DNA of 64,000 nucleotides from Frigoribacterium sp. ACAM 257 (GCF_007954365.1 NZ_VOLO01000001.1:496001-560000), one strand, 5' to 3'; positions 46,810 to 56,160 are shown, counted from the stretch's first letter. Numbers and translations: made by a program. Notes: generated by a model from the sequence alone, not told the origin.

Positions 46810-48516
46810 ATGACCAGCGTCGACCGTACTGTCAGGCCCTCGTTCACCAAGTCGCTCTTCGCGGGGCGGATCGCGTCCGAGCTGGCGTTCCCGTACCCGC
46901 ACATGTCCGCGGCCGAGGCCGCGCGGGTCGAGACGGTCTCGGCGTCGGCCCGTGAGGTGCTCGCCGACTACGACCCGCTGCGGGCCGAGCGCGAGGGCTG
47001 GATCGGCGACGACACGGTGAGGGCCCTCGGCGAGCGAGGCCTGATGGGCCTGTTCGTCTCCGAGGAGTACGGCGGGCTCGGCCTCAGCCAGAGCGCCTAC
47101 TGCCGCGTCTACGAGGAGTTCGGCCGGGTCGACGGCACCCTCGCCACGGTGATGGGCGTGCACCAGTCGATCGGCACGAAGCCCCTGCACCTCTTTGGCA
47201 CCGACGACCAGAAGGCCCGCTGGCTGCCCGACCTGGCGAGCGGCCGGAAGCTGGCCGCGTTCGTCCTCACCGAGCCGAACGTGGGCAGCGACGCCTACGC
47301 GCTCGAGACCAGGGCAGAGCGGCAGAGCGACGGCAGCTGGCTCCTGAACGGCGAGAAGCGCTGGATCGGCAACGGAGACAAGGACGTCCTGACGGTCTTC
47401 GCGCAGAGCGACCTCGGGCACGTGGCCCTGATCGTCGAGAAGGGCATGGACGGCCTCAGCACGGGCCCGCGCTTCGAGACGCACGGCCTCAAGGCCAACC
47501 ACCTCCAGCGCGTGCACTTCAAGGACGTCCGGGTGCCCGCCGAGAACCTGCTCGGCGAGCCGGGCGACGGCTTCCGCATCGCGGTGAACACGCTGAACAA
47601 CGGCCGGATGTCGATGGGCACGGCCATCGCGGGCGGCATGAAGCGGTTCCTCGAGCTGAGCCTGACGCACACGGAGGCGCGCCACCAGTTCGGCAGGCCC
47701 CTCGCCGACTTCGAGATGGTCGGCGACAAGCTCGCGTGGATGACCCAGCAGATCTACGGCGTCGAGTCGATGTCGTACCTGACCACCGGTCTCGTCGACC
47801 GCGGCGACACCGACTTCGCGCTCGAGTCGGCCATGACGAAGGTGACGGCCAGCGACACCGGCTGGTACGCCCTCAACCGCGCGGTGCAGCTGCACGGCGG
47901 CGAGGCGTACATGGAAGGTCACCCGCTGTCCAAGGCCCTGCGCGACTTCCGCATCTTCCCGATCTTCGAGGGCGCGAACGACGTCCTCCGCGCCTTCGTC
48001 GCCCTCAACGGCCTCAAGGCCCTCAGCGAGGAGCTACCCGTCGTGGCCTCGCTCAGCATCGGCGACCCCGGCCGCGCGATGGGCGTGCTCGCGCCCTACG
48101 TCGCGGGTCGCGTGCAGCGACGCATCAGGCCCGAGCGACCGGTGGGCGTGCACCCGCAGCTCGCGCGCGCCGCGGCCCAGGTGGGCGAGCAGGTCTCGCA
48201 GCTTCGCGAGCGGGCCGAGGGCGCCCTCCGCAAGCACGGCAAGCGGGTGCAGGACGCACAGCTCGTGCAGAGGCGTCTCGCCGACGCGGCGTCGGGCATC
48301 TACGCGCAGACGGCCGTGCTCTCCCGGGCCTCGGCCGCCCTCGAGCAGGCGCGGGCCGACTCCGACGCCGAGCGCCACCTGGCGATCGGGTTCTGCAAGC
48401 AGTCCGCGCGGCAAGTCGCACGGCAGCTGCGGGCGCTCGAGGTGAACGACGACCGGCACGTGGCCGCGCTCGCGGCGTCGACCCGCGCCTCCGGCGGCTA
48501 CTCGTTCCGACTCTGA
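46810..48516 (+). CDS. Acyl-CoA dehydrogenase
   Basis: FAD-dependent fatty-acid oxidation enzyme, 568 aa. N-terminal helical domain, FAD segment FVLTEPNVGSDAYALETRAER, ACAD signature regions (HQFGRPLADFEMVGDKLAWM, QLHGGEAYMEGHPLSKALRDFRIFPIFEGANDVLRAFVAL) with the candidate catalytic Glu in IFEGAND. About 170 residues after the core form an extra helical domain, as in very-long-chain enzymes. ATG chosen at 46810; an upstream GTG lacks support. It interrupts the rsmD-recG core block and is transcribed alone. A palindrome follows. Confidence 0.9.
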   Translation: MTSVDRTVRPSFTKSLFAGRIASELAFPYPHMSAAEAARVETVSASAREVLADYDPLRAEREGWIGDDTVRALGERGLMGLFVSEEYGGLGLSQSAYCRVYEEFGRVDGTLATVMGVHQSIGTKPLHLFGTDDQKARWLPDLASGRKLAAFVLTEPNVGSDAYALETRAERQSDGSWLLNGEKRWIGNGDKDVLTVFAQSDLGHVALIVEKGMDGLSTGPRFETHGLKANHLQRVHFKDVRVPAENLLGEPGDGFRIAVNTLNNGRMSMGTAIAGGMKRFLELSLTHTEARHQFGRPLADFEMVGDKLAWMTQQIYGVESMSYLTTGLVDRGDTDFALESAMTKVTASDTGWYALNRAVQLHGGEAYMEGHPLSKALRDFRIFPIFEGANDVLRAFVALNGLKALSEELPVVASLSIGDPGRAMGVLAPYVAGRVQRRIRPERPVGVHPQLARAAAQVGEQVSQLRERAEGALRKHGKRVQDAQLVQRRLADAASGIYAQTAVLSRASAALEQARADSDAERHLAIGFCKQSARQVARQLRALEVNDDRHVAALAASTRASGGYSFRL

Positions 48517-48518
48517 GG

Positions 48519-48536
48519 CGCGGGGCCGGCCCCGCG
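48519..48536 (+). terminator. Weak palindromic terminator after the acyl-CoA dehydrogenase
   Basis: CGCGGGGCCGGCCCCGCG is a perfect 18-bp palindrome 2 nt after the stop, with almost no loop. It could terminate, but may be a chance GC feature. Confidence 0.35.
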
Positions 48537-48565
48537 GACGGCGCGGCCCTGTCGGGGGTGCGCAG

Positions 48566-48571
48566 TAGCGT
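48566..48571 (+). promoter_or_regulatory. -10 box of recG, leaderless type
   Basis: TAGCGT, then 6 nt, then the GTG start of recG. Confidence 0.5.
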
Positions 48572-48577
48572 GGACGG

Positions 48578-50836
48578 GTGCCCGCGCCCCTGCCCGACCC
48601 GTCGCCGCTAGACGCTCCGCTCTCGAGCGCCCTCGGCGGCCGCACGGCACAGGCGATGCAGAAGGCCTTCGGCCTGCGGACCGTCGGCGACCTGCTGTCG
48701 CACTACCCGCGGCGCTACGCCCGCCGGGGCGAGCTGACGGCGCTCGACTCCCTGCCGCTCGGCGAGTCCGTCACGATCGTCGCCGAGGTGCTCGACGTGC
48801 GCGAGCGCACCATGCGGGCCCGCCGGGGGTCGATCCTCGAGGTGCGCATCGGCGACGGCGAGGGCATCCTCACCCTGACCTTCTTCAACCAGGCCTGGCG
48901 CTCGCGCGACCTCGTGCCCGGCGCCCGTGGCATCTTCGCCGGCAAGGTGGGCGACTATCGCGGCCTCCGACAGCTGGCGCACCCCGACTACGAGCTGTTC
49001 GACGCGTCGCACGAGGCCGTCGCGGGAATCGGCGACGCCGAGGCGCAGGCCTTCGCCCGGCAGCCGATCCCGATCTACCCGGCCAGCGCCTCCGTCGCGT
49101 CGTGGCAGGTGCAGAAGTCGGTCGAGGTGGTGCTCGACACGCTGCCTCCCCTCGACGACCCGGTGCCGGCCCGTGTCCGTGCCGAGCTCGACCTCGTCCC
49201 GTTCCGCGAGGCGCTCGAGCTGGTGCACCGGCCCGAGAAGGACAGGGACCACCTGAGGGGCCGCGACGCGCTCCGGTTCCAGGAGGCGTTCGTGCTGCAG
49301 AGCGCCCTGCTGCAGCAGCGCGCGCTGCTCCGCACGACCAAGGCGACGGCACGCGCGGCGCGGCCGGGCGGCCTGCTGGAGCGCCTCGATGCGGCGCTGC
49401 CGTTCGAGCGCACCTCCGACCAGGTGCTGGTCGGTTCGGAGATCGACCGCGACCTCGCGGCCGACGTCCCGATGAACCGCCTGGTGCAGGGCGAGGTCGG
49501 CTCGGGCAAGACCCTCGTGGCGCTCCGGGCGATGCTCGCGGTCGCCGAGAGCGGCGGCCAGTCGGCGCTTCTCGCCCCCACCGAGGTGCTCGCGGGGCAG
49601 CACCTCCGCTCGATCGTGCGGTCGCTCGGCCCGGACCTCGTCGCCGAGCTGCGCCCCGTGCTGCTCACCGGCCAGATGAGCACCGCCGAGCGCCGACGGG
49701 CCACGCTGGCGATCGTCAGCGGGCAGGCCCGGATCGTCGTGGGCACCCACGCTCTCATCAGCGAGGCCGTCGAGTTCTACGACCTCGGGCTCGTCGTCGT
49801 CGACGAGCAGCACCGCTTCGGCGTCGAGCAGCGCGAGGCGCTCCGCCGCAAGGGCGCGGCGCCGCCGCACGTGCTCGTCCTCACCGCGACGCCGATCCCG
49901 CGCACCGTCGCGATGACCGTCTTCGGCGACCTCGACATCTCGACGATCGCCGAGCTGCCGGCCGGCCGGCAGCCGATCGAGTCGTTCGTCGTGCCGCTCG
50001 CCGACCGACCCGGCTGGGCGGACCGCATCTGGCAGCGCTCCGCAGAGGAGATCGCGAAGGGACGCCAGGTGTTCGTCGTCTGCCCGGCCATCGACGCCGC
50101 GACGGTCGAGCAGGGCGAGCCTGCCCCGGAGGCCGGGGGACCGGAGGCCGGGGGACCGGAGGCCGGCAGCTCGGGCTCCGTCGCGACCGACGGGCCCGCA
50201 GGAGGCGCGCCTCCTGCCCCCGAGCGCGCCAGCGTCGAGGCCGTCACGGCCCTCGCCCGCTCGTTGCCTGTGCTCGCGGGCGCCCGGGTCGAGCCGCTGC
50301 ACGGTCGCATGTCGGCCGACGAGAAGGACGACGTCATGCAGCGCTTCGCCCGCGGCGAGATCGACCTGCTCGTGGCGACCACCGTGATCGAGGTCGGCGT
50401 CGACGTCCCCAACGCCTCGACCATGGTGGTGCTCGACGCCGACCGGTTCGGCATCTCGCAGCTGCACCAGCTCCGCGGCCGGGTCGGTCGCGGGGGTCAT
50501 CCCGGTCTCTGCCTCCTGGTGACGCACGCGCCCGTCGACTCCACTGCGCGCGAGCGCGTCGACGCCGTCGCCGCCACCCTCGACGGGTTCGAGCTCGCCC
50601 AGGTCGACCTCGAGCTGCGACGCGAGGGCGACGTGCTCAGCAGCCTCCAGTCGGGCGGGCGGTCGTCGCTGCGCCTGCTCCGGGTGACGACCGACGGCGA
50701 CCTGATCGGCACCGCCCGCGAGCACGCGGCCGAGCTGCTCGAGGCCGACCCGACGCTGACGGAGCACCCGGCACTCGCCGCGGCCATCGCCCGGCGGCTC
50801 GACGACTCGAGCCGTGACTTCATGGCGGCGGGCTGA
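48578..50836 (+). CDS. recG: ATP-dependent DNA helicase RecG
   Basis: Helicase for stalled-fork reversal and branch migration, 752 aa. Order: N-terminal wedge/OB domain, Walker A GEVGSGKTL (about residues 305-313), DEQH box (about 408-411), VLTATPIPRT, then a second RecA-like domain with ATTVIEVGVDVPNA and QLRGRVGRGG. Between these (about residues 516-553) lies an unusual low-complexity insert (PEAGGPEAGGPEAGS...GGAPPAPE), absent from typical RecG. It contains a 15-nt tandem repeat and a perfect palindrome. GTG start with TAGCGT 6 nt upstream. Confidence 0.95.
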   Translation: MPAPLPDPSPLDAPLSSALGGRTAQAMQKAFGLRTVGDLLSHYPRRYARRGELTALDSLPLGESVTIVAEVLDVRERTMRARRGSILEVRIGDGEGILTLTFFNQAWRSRDLVPGARGIFAGKVGDYRGLRQLAHPDYELFDASHEAVAGIGDAEAQAFARQPIPIYPASASVASWQVQKSVEVVLDTLPPLDDPVPARVRAELDLVPFREALELVHRPEKDRDHLRGRDALRFQEAFVLQSALLQQRALLRTTKATARAARPGGLLERLDAALPFERTSDQVLVGSEIDRDLAADVPMNRLVQGEVGSGKTLVALRAMLAVAESGGQSALLAPTEVLAGQHLRSIVRSLGPDLVAELRPVLLTGQMSTAERRRATLAIVSGQARIVVGTHALISEAVEFYDLGLVVVDEQHRFGVEQREALRRKGAAPPHVLVLTATPIPRTVAMTVFGDLDISTIAELPAGRQPIESFVVPLADRPGWADRIWQRSAEEIAKGRQVFVVCPAIDAATVEQGEPAPEAGGPEAGGPEAGSSGSVATDGPAGGAPPAPERASVEAVTALARSLPVLAGARVEPLHGRMSADEKDDVMQRFARGEIDLLVATTVIEVGVDVPNASTMVVLDADRFGISQLHQLRGRVGRGGHPGLCLLVTHAPVDSTARERVDAVAATLDGFELAQVDLELRREGDVLSSLQSGGRSSLRLLRVTTDGDLIGTAREHAAELLEADPTLTEHPALAAAIARRLDDSSRDFMAAG
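50126..50167 (+). repeat. 15-nt tandem repeat inside recG
   Basis: CCGGAGGCCGGGGGA occurs twice in full and a third time with its end changed, encoding PEAGG-PEAGG-PEAGS in frame. Confidence 0.85.
50198..50217. repeat. Perfect 20-bp palindrome inside recG
   Basis: GCAGGAGGCGCGCCTCCTGC is its own reverse complement. It contains the window-wide CAGGAGGCGC word on both strands, and encodes AGGAPPA in frame. Confidence 0.9.
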
Positions 50837-50860
50837 GGGTCTCTCCCGGGAGCCACCGGC

Positions 50861-50866
50861 TAGGGT
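50861..50866 (+). promoter_or_regulatory. -10 box of coaD, leaderless type
   Basis: TAGGGT, 6 nt before the coaD ATG; no ribosome site. Confidence 0.5.
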
Positions 50867-50872
50867 GACGGG

Positions 50873-51355
50873 ATGAGCAGGATCGCCGTCGTCCCGGGGT
50901 CGTTCGACCCGGTCACCCTCGGCCACGTCGACGTCATCGCGAGGGCTGCGGGCATCTTCGACGAGGTCCACGTCCTGGTCGTGCACAACCCCGACAAGAC
51001 GGCCCTCCTGCCCCTGCCGAAGAGGGTCTCGCTGCTCGAGCGGTCACTCCGCGACGCGGGCCTGCCGAGCACCGTCTCGGTTCACAGCTGGAGCGTCGGC
51101 CTGCTGGTCGACTACTGCACCGAGGTCGGCGCCTCCGTCCTCGTCAAGGGCATCCGCTCCCAGGTCGACGTCGCGTACGAGACGCCCATGGCCATCATGA
51201 ACCGCAGCCTGGCCGGGGTCGAGACGGTCTTCCTCCTGCCCGACCCGGCTCACGCCCACGTCTCGAGCTCGCTCGTCCGCCAGGTCGCCTCGCTCGGCGG
51301 CGACGTGCGACCCTACGTCCCGACGGCCGTCGCCGACTACCTCGCGACGACCTGA
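50873..51355 (+). CDS. coaD: Phosphopantetheine adenylyltransferase
   Basis: Fourth enzyme of CoA synthesis, 160 aa. Nucleotidyltransferase motifs [19 protein letters not shown] and the C-terminal [17 protein letters not shown], with [11 protein letters not shown] between them. Normal length. Leaderless-type start. It is followed by a run of 21-nt tandem repeats. Confidence 0.96.
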   Translation: MSRIAVVPGSFDPVTLGHVDVIARAAGIFDEVHVLVVHNPDKTALLPLPKRVSLLERSLRDAGLPSTVSVHSWSVGLLVDYCTEVGASVLVKGIRSQVDVAYETPMAIMNRSLAGVETVFLLPDPAHAHVSSSLVRQVASLGGDVRPYVPTAVADYLATT

Positions 51356-51434
51356 CCCACTACCTGGCCCACCCGACCCACCACCCGGCCCACCCGATCC
51401 ACCACCCGGCCCACCTGGCCCACCCGACCCACCT
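51356..51434 (+). repeat. Intergenic 21-nt imperfect tandem repeat
   Basis: Units GGCCCACCCGACCCACCACCC at 51366-51386 and 51387-51407 (one change), then partial units to 51434, preceded by ACCCACTACCT. It begins at the coaD stop. The stretch is C-rich on the plus strand. It has no spacers and is not a CRISPR. The rest of the gap to 51514 has no feature I can name. Confidence 0.8.
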
Positions 51435-51514
51435 CAGCCGCACCGCACTCCGAACACGACACGACGCACCACGGACCGATCCAGATCACGCCCGGCACCC
51501 GAGAGACGACGACG

Positions 51515-52564
51515 ATGACGACGACCACGACCAGCACCCCCGGCAGCGACGCCCGGCGCGAGCGCCGCAGGCCCGAGGCCGCCGTCGCGGGGCCGCCGAT
51601 GTCGCTCGACGAGGTGCAGCAGAAGGCACGGGGCATCCTCGAGGCCGTCGCGACCGTCATCGACGGCAAGGACGGGGCCATCAGCACGGCCCTGACCGTC
51701 CTGCTGGCCGAGGGGCACCTCCTGATCGAGGACGTCCCCGGAGTCGGCAAGACGCAGCTCGCCAGGGCGCTCGCGAAGGCGGTCGACGCGACCGTGACGC
51801 GCATCCAGTTCACGCCCGACCTGCTGCCGAGCGACATCACGGGCGTCTCGGTCTACGACCGGGAACGGGGCGGCTTCCAGTTCGTCCCCGGCCCCGTGTT
51901 CGCGAACGTCGTGATCGGCGACGAGATCAACCGGGCCTCGCCCAAGACCCAGTCAGCCCTGCTCGAGAGCCTCGAAGAACGGCAGGTCACGGTCGACGGC
52001 ATCACGCACCCGCTGCCGCAGCCGTTCCTCGTCGTCGCGACCCAGAACCCGGTCGAGATGGAGGGCACCTACGCGCTGCCCGAGGCGCAGCGCGACCGCT
52101 TCATGGCCCGCATCTCGCTGGGCTACCCCGACGCCGAGAGCGAGCTCCGCATGCTCCGCCAGCGAGAGCGCACCAGCCCGCTCGACGTGCTGCAGCCGCT
52201 GGTCTCGCTCGACGACCTGACCCGCATGATCGCCGCGGTCCGGGGCGTCTACGCCGCCGAGGCGGTCGAGCGGTACGCCGTGCGCATCGTGCAGGCGACC
52301 CGGGTGCACCCCGACGTCCGGCTCGGGGCGAGCCCGCGTGCGACGCTCCAGCTGATGCGCGCCGCGAAGTCGTGGGCGGCGCTCAACGGCCGCTCGTTCG
52401 TCGTGCCCGACGACGTCGACGCGCTCAGCGGGCCAGTCCTCGGGCACCGGATCATCCTCGCCGGACGAGCCGGGGCAGGTGCCGTCACGGCGGCGTACGA
52501 CCTCGTCGCCGACGTGGTCGAGGCCACCGACGTGCCGCTCGGCGACCCCGCCGACGCCCGCTGA
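51515..52564 (+). CDS. moxR: MoxR-family AAA+ ATPase
   Basis: Chaperone-like ATPase, 349 aa, of the MoxR group. Walker A EDVPGVGKTQLARA (about residues 70-83), Walker B VIGDEINRASP, sensor region VVATQNPVEMEGTYALPEAQRDRFM. An N-terminal Thr-rich stretch (MTTTTTSTPGSDARRERR) precedes the domain. ATG start. The DUF58 gene starts 2 nt after its stop. Together with DUF58 and a transglutaminase gene it forms a widespread triad thought to assemble or modify extracytoplasmic proteins. Confidence 0.93.
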   Translation: MTTTTTSTPGSDARRERRRPEAAVAGPPMSLDEVQQKARGILEAVATVIDGKDGAISTALTVLLAEGHLLIEDVPGVGKTQLARALAKAVDATVTRIQFTPDLLPSDITGVSVYDRERGGFQFVPGPVFANVVIGDEINRASPKTQSALLESLEERQVTVDGITHPLPQPFLVVATQNPVEMEGTYALPEAQRDRFMARISLGYPDAESELRMLRQRERTSPLDVLQPLVSLDDLTRMIAAVRGVYAAEAVERYAVRIVQATRVHPDVRLGASPRATLQLMRAAKSWAALNGRSFVVPDDVDALSGPVLGHRIILAGRAGAGAVTAAYDLVADVVEATDVPLGDPADAR

Positions 52565-52566
52565 CC

Positions 52567-53832
52567 GTGGCGCTCGGGCAGGCGCCGCGCCCCACGGCGC
52601 GGGGAGCAGGCGTGGTCGCCGCCGGCGTCGTCGTCGTGGTCTCCGGCGTCCTGCTGGACTCCACGCCCCTCGTCTTCGCCGGGCTGGTGCTCGTGCTGCT
52701 CGTCGTCGCGGTGCTCGTCTCGCTCCTCGTCCGTCGGCCCGACCTCGACGTCGCCCGGCGCTTCAGCCCCGGCCGCGGGGTCGCGGGCTGGTCGGTCGTC
52801 GAGACCCTCTCACTCACGCCCCGGGGGAGCAGCCAGGTCGTCGTGCTGCGTGAGGGGCTGCCCTGGAGGGGCGGTCCGTCCGCCGAGTCCGCGACCGTCA
52901 CGCTCGAGCCGGGTCGCGCCTCCACCGCGGTGTTCCGCCACGTCGACCTGATCCGCGGCCGGCACCGGGTCGGCCCGTTGACCGTCGACCTCGTCGAGTC
53001 GTTCGGCGTCGGCCGGCGACGGACGACGGTGCCCGGCACGCACGAGCTCGTCGTCGTGCCCGAGGTGCTCGACCTCGGCCTCGCTCGCGAGTCGCGGGCC
53101 CTCGGCGACGGGGCGCGTCGTCAGCGCGGACAGAGCCTCACGGGCGCGGAGGACGACCCCGTCACCCGCGAGTACCGCCGGGGCGACCCGATGCGTCGCG
53201 TGCACTGGAAGGCCTCCGCCCGGCACGACGACCTGATGGTCCGCCAGGAGGAGCAGCACGGGCTGCCCCACGTCCGCCTGGTCCTGCCGACCTCGCTCGA
53301 GTCGTGGGACGACGCCACGACCGGGCCGGGAGGCGTCGGCCGGCACAGCGACGCGTTCGAGTGGGCGCTGTCGGTCGTCGCCACCCTCGCGGTCGAGTGG
53401 GGCCACGCCGGTTCCGTCGCCCTCCTCACCACGCCGGACGGCGACCTCGTCGCCCGTCACGACCCCGAGACCACGACCGCCTTCCTCGACGCGCTGGCCG
53501 ACGTCGCCCTCGACGACCCCGCAGGGCCGCCCGCACCGCCCGCAGCGCCTCGCGAGCCGGTCGTGGCCGTCGTCTCCAGCCTCCGGCGCCGCGACCTCGA
53601 CGTCCTGCTCCGGTCGCGCGCGGTCGGCGCGTCCGCCGTCGCCGTCGTCGTCTCGCCGACCCTCGGCTTCGCCCACACGGGCCGGCCCGCGACGGGCGAC
53701 GACCGCGACGCGCCCCTGGGCCCGGACGCGGTCGCAGCGGAGCTGCGGAGCTCCCGGTGGCGGGTCGTCGAGGCGGGGGCGCACGACAGCGTCGCCGACG
53801 TCGTCCGAGGTGCGGGGCTGCTCGATGGCTGA
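52567..53832 (+). CDS. DUF58 domain membrane protein
   Basis: Partner of MoxR, 421 aa. Two N-terminal helices (GAGVVAAGVVVVVSGVLL, LVFAGLVLVLLVVAVLVSLLV), a beta-rich middle, and the DUF58 signature REYRRGDPMRRVHWKASARHDDLMVRQEE (about residues 195-222), followed by a vWA-like domain. GTG start 2 nt after moxR. The last codons overlap the transglutaminase gene by 8 nt. Role in the triad is inferred from family context. Confidence 0.9.
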   Translation: MALGQAPRPTARGAGVVAAGVVVVVSGVLLDSTPLVFAGLVLVLLVVAVLVSLLVRRPDLDVARRFSPGRGVAGWSVVETLSLTPRGSSQVVVLREGLPWRGGPSAESATVTLEPGRASTAVFRHVDLIRGRHRVGPLTVDLVESFGVGRRRTTVPGTHELVVVPEVLDLGLARESRALGDGARRQRGQSLTGAEDDPVTREYRRGDPMRRVHWKASARHDDLMVRQEEQHGLPHVRLVLPTSLESWDDATTGPGGVGRHSDAFEWALSVVATLAVEWGHAGSVALLTTPDGDLVARHDPETTTAFLDALADVALDDPAGPPAPPAAPREPVVAVVSSLRRRDLDVLLRSRAVGASAVAVVVSPTLGFAHTGRPATGDDRDAPLGPDAVAAELRSSRWRVVEAGAHDSVADVVRGAGLLDG

Positions 53833-56149
53833 CGGCACCGCGCCTCGCCGGACCGCCGCCTCCTCGGCGTCCGTGTCGCCGAGCCCGCGACCGCCCGACC
53901 GCGTCTCGTCGGCTCGCCGACGGCCGACCTCCCCGACGACCGGCTGGGCCACCAGCCTGCTCGTCTGGCTCACCCTCGCGGCGTCGCTCGCGAGCCTGTC
54001 CTCCCTGTTCCAGGGGGCCGGCTGGTGGTTCGCGGGGGCGGGCGTCGCCGCGGTCGTGCTGGGTGCCTCCCTCGGCAGCAGGGCCCTCGGCGCCGGCCCG
54101 GTGCTCGGCTGGCTCGCCGGCCTCCTCTCGGGGCTGCTGGTCACGTCCGCGCTCGTCTCCGGCGGCACCGCCGTGCTCGGCGTCGTGCCCACGGCCGCGA
54201 CCCTGCAGCGCCTCCGCGACCTCGGCGACCAGGCGACGACGACGATCGTCGAGGGCACCGCGCCCGTCGAGGTGCAGGACGGCCTGCTCGCCGTCCTGGT
54301 CGCCGCCGTCCTCGGCGTGGCCGTGGTCAGCGACCTCGTCTCGACCGTCGGGCGCCTGCCGGGCCTGACGGGAGCGTTCCCCGCCGTCGTCCTCGCCGTG
54401 CCGTCGTTCGTCCCCGGCACGGCCGTCCGGTGGCCCTGGGTCGTCCTCGCCGTGCTCTGCTGGATCGCGCTGCTGGCCGTCTCGACGGGGAGGCGGCCCA
54501 CCAGGGCGACTGCCGCAGGGGGAGTCGCGGCGGTCGGCGTGGCCGCCCTGCTCACCGCGGTGGTCCCCTTCGGCGGCGTCGCGCCGCTGACCGGCGTAGG
54601 TACCGGCACCGGGCTCGCGACCGGGGTCAACCCCGTGGTCGACCTGGGCGACGACCTCCGTCGCGGTGCGCCCGTGACGGTCCTCACCTACCGGTCGTCC
54701 GACGCCGAGGGCACCTACCTGAAGCTGGTCGACCTCGTCGACTTCAGCGGCCGCACGTGGAGCCCCGCCGACGCCGAGATCGACCCCGACGACGGACTCG
54801 AGGCCATCCCCGACGCGCCGGGCATCGCCGACGGCACCTCGCGTCGCGTCGTCAGCACCGAGGTGCAGATCGGCGCACTCCGCAGCCCCTACCTGCCCGT
54901 GCCCGTGCCCCCGCAGACCATCACGGGCCTCGACGACGGCTGGTCGTTCGTCGACCAGTCGGGCGTGACGGTGCGCAGCACGAACGAGAGCACCCAGGGC
55001 CTCGACTACACGGTCGAGAGCCGTCCCGTCGACCCGAGCCCGGAACAGGTCGTCGCCGCGCTGAGCGACCAGGGCACCGACATGTCGACGTACCTCTCGG
55101 TCGACGGCGTGCCCCAGACCGTCACCGACCTCGCCGCCGAGGTGACGGCCGACGCCGCGAACCCCTTCGACGCCGCCGTCGCCCTGCAGGACTATTTCCG
55201 CGACGGCGACTTCACCTACTCGGAGGACACGCCGGTCGACGAGGGCTACGACGGCAACGGCCTCGACGCCGTCGAGCGGTTCCTCGAGGTGAAGAGCGGC
55301 TACTGCGTGCACTTCGCCTCCGCGATGGCCGTCATGGCGCGGACCCTCGGCATCCCGTCGCGGATGGCGGTCGGCTTCCTCCCGGGCACTCCTACGGGCT
55401 TCGGGGACGACACCGCCAGGGCCGTCAGCAGCGACGACCTGCACACCTGGCCCGAGCTGTACTTCGAGGGCCTCGGCTGGGTGCCCTTCGAGCCGACCGT
55501 CGGGCTCGGCACGCCGCAGTCGTACCTCCAGGAGACGGGCGTCGAGCCGACCGCCGACCCCACCGCGCCCGACGAGGCGACGCCGGCGCCCACGGCCGAC
55601 GAGCCGTCGGCGGCGCCGAGCGCCGGCGGGCCCACCGCAGGGGCGGAGGAGTCGACGGGCGCCTCCGCGCGGTCCGGCACGGCCGGCCCCGTGCCGGTGG
55701 TCGGGGGCACGCTCGGACTCGCCGTCCTGGCGGCCCTGCTCGTCGTCCCCTCGGGCATGCGCCTCGCCCGGCGTCGCCGCCGGCTCACCGCGAGCCCGCC
55801 CGACCGTGCCCTTGGCGCGTGGCGTGAGTTGCTCGACACCGCACTCGACCTCGGCGTCGCCCCGTCGGCCGGCGCCACCCCTGCCGTCGCCGCCGCCGCG
55901 CTCGACGGCGTCCTCCGGGCGGCGGCACGTCCCGACGAGGAGGCGCGGCGCGCCTTGGCCTCGCTGGCGACGGCGCTCGAGGCGGAGCGGTTCGGAGCCG
56001 ACCCCGCCGACGGCCGGGTCGCCGACGACGCGCGCCGGGTGCTGGGGGCCCTCCGCGCCTCCTCGCCCCCTGGACGACGTGTGGCGGCGACGCTGGCCCC
56101 GCGCTCGCTCGTGAGCTCCTCGGAGGCGAGATCCGGCGCGGGTGCGTAG
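53825..56149 (+). CDS. Transglutaminase-like membrane protein (TgpA family)
   Basis: Membrane protein, 774 aa. N-terminal helices to about residue 240 (TgpA N-domain), an extracytoplasmic transglutaminase-like core with catalytic Cys in SGYCVHFASAMAVMARTLGIPSRMAVGFLPG (about residue 494) and His in LHTWPELYFEGLGWVPFEPT, an Ala/Pro/Thr-rich linker, a helix (VVGGTLGLAVLAALLVVPSGM, about 625-645), and a C-terminal cytosolic helical domain. Likely acts on protein at the outer face. ATG chosen at 53825. It ends the MoxR-DUF58 operon; its stop lies in the next gene's TAGACT box. Confidence 0.9.
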   Translation: MADGTAPRRTAASSASVSPSPRPPDRVSSARRRPTSPTTGWATSLLVWLTLAASLASLSSLFQGAGWWFAGAGVAAVVLGASLGSRALGAGPVLGWLAGLLSGLLVTSALVSGGTAVLGVVPTAATLQRLRDLGDQATTTIVEGTAPVEVQDGLLAVLVAAVLGVAVVSDLVSTVGRLPGLTGAFPAVVLAVPSFVPGTAVRWPWVVLAVLCWIALLAVSTGRRPTRATAAGGVAAVGVAALLTAVVPFGGVAPLTGVGTGTGLATGVNPVVDLGDDLRRGAPVTVLTYRSSDAEGTYLKLVDLVDFSGRTWSPADAEIDPDDGLEAIPDAPGIADGTSRRVVSTEVQIGALRSPYLPVPVPPQTITGLDDGWSFVDQSGVTVRSTNESTQGLDYTVESRPVDPSPEQVVAALSDQGTDMSTYLSVDGVPQTVTDLAAEVTADAANPFDAAVALQDYFRDGDFTYSEDTPVDEGYDGNGLDAVERFLEVKSGYCVHFASAMAVMARTLGIPSRMAVGFLPGTPTGFGDDTARAVSSDDLHTWPELYFEGLGWVPFEPTVGLGTPQSYLQETGVEPTADPTAPDEATPAPTADEPSAAPSAGGPTAGAEESTGASARSGTAGPVPVVGGTLGLAVLAALLVVPSGMRLARRRRRLTASPPDRALGAWRELLDTALDLGVAPSAGATPAVAAAALDGVLRAAARPDEEARRALASLATALEAERFGADPADGRVADDARRVLGALRASSPPGRRVAATLAPRSLVSSSEARSGAGA

Positions 56150-56152
56150 ACT
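56147..56152 (+). promoter_or_regulatory. Possible -10 box of the DUF177 gene
   Basis: TAGACT, 8 nt before the GTG; it overlaps the tgpA stop codon. Confidence 0.4.
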
Positions 56153-56160
56153 CTCCCCTC

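Noticed and set aside
48608-50986. Antisense frame covering recG
   Set aside because: It is a shadow of recG with no ribosome site or known fold.
51356-51434. CRISPR array
   Set aside because: The 21-nt units abut directly without unique spacers, and no cas genes are present.
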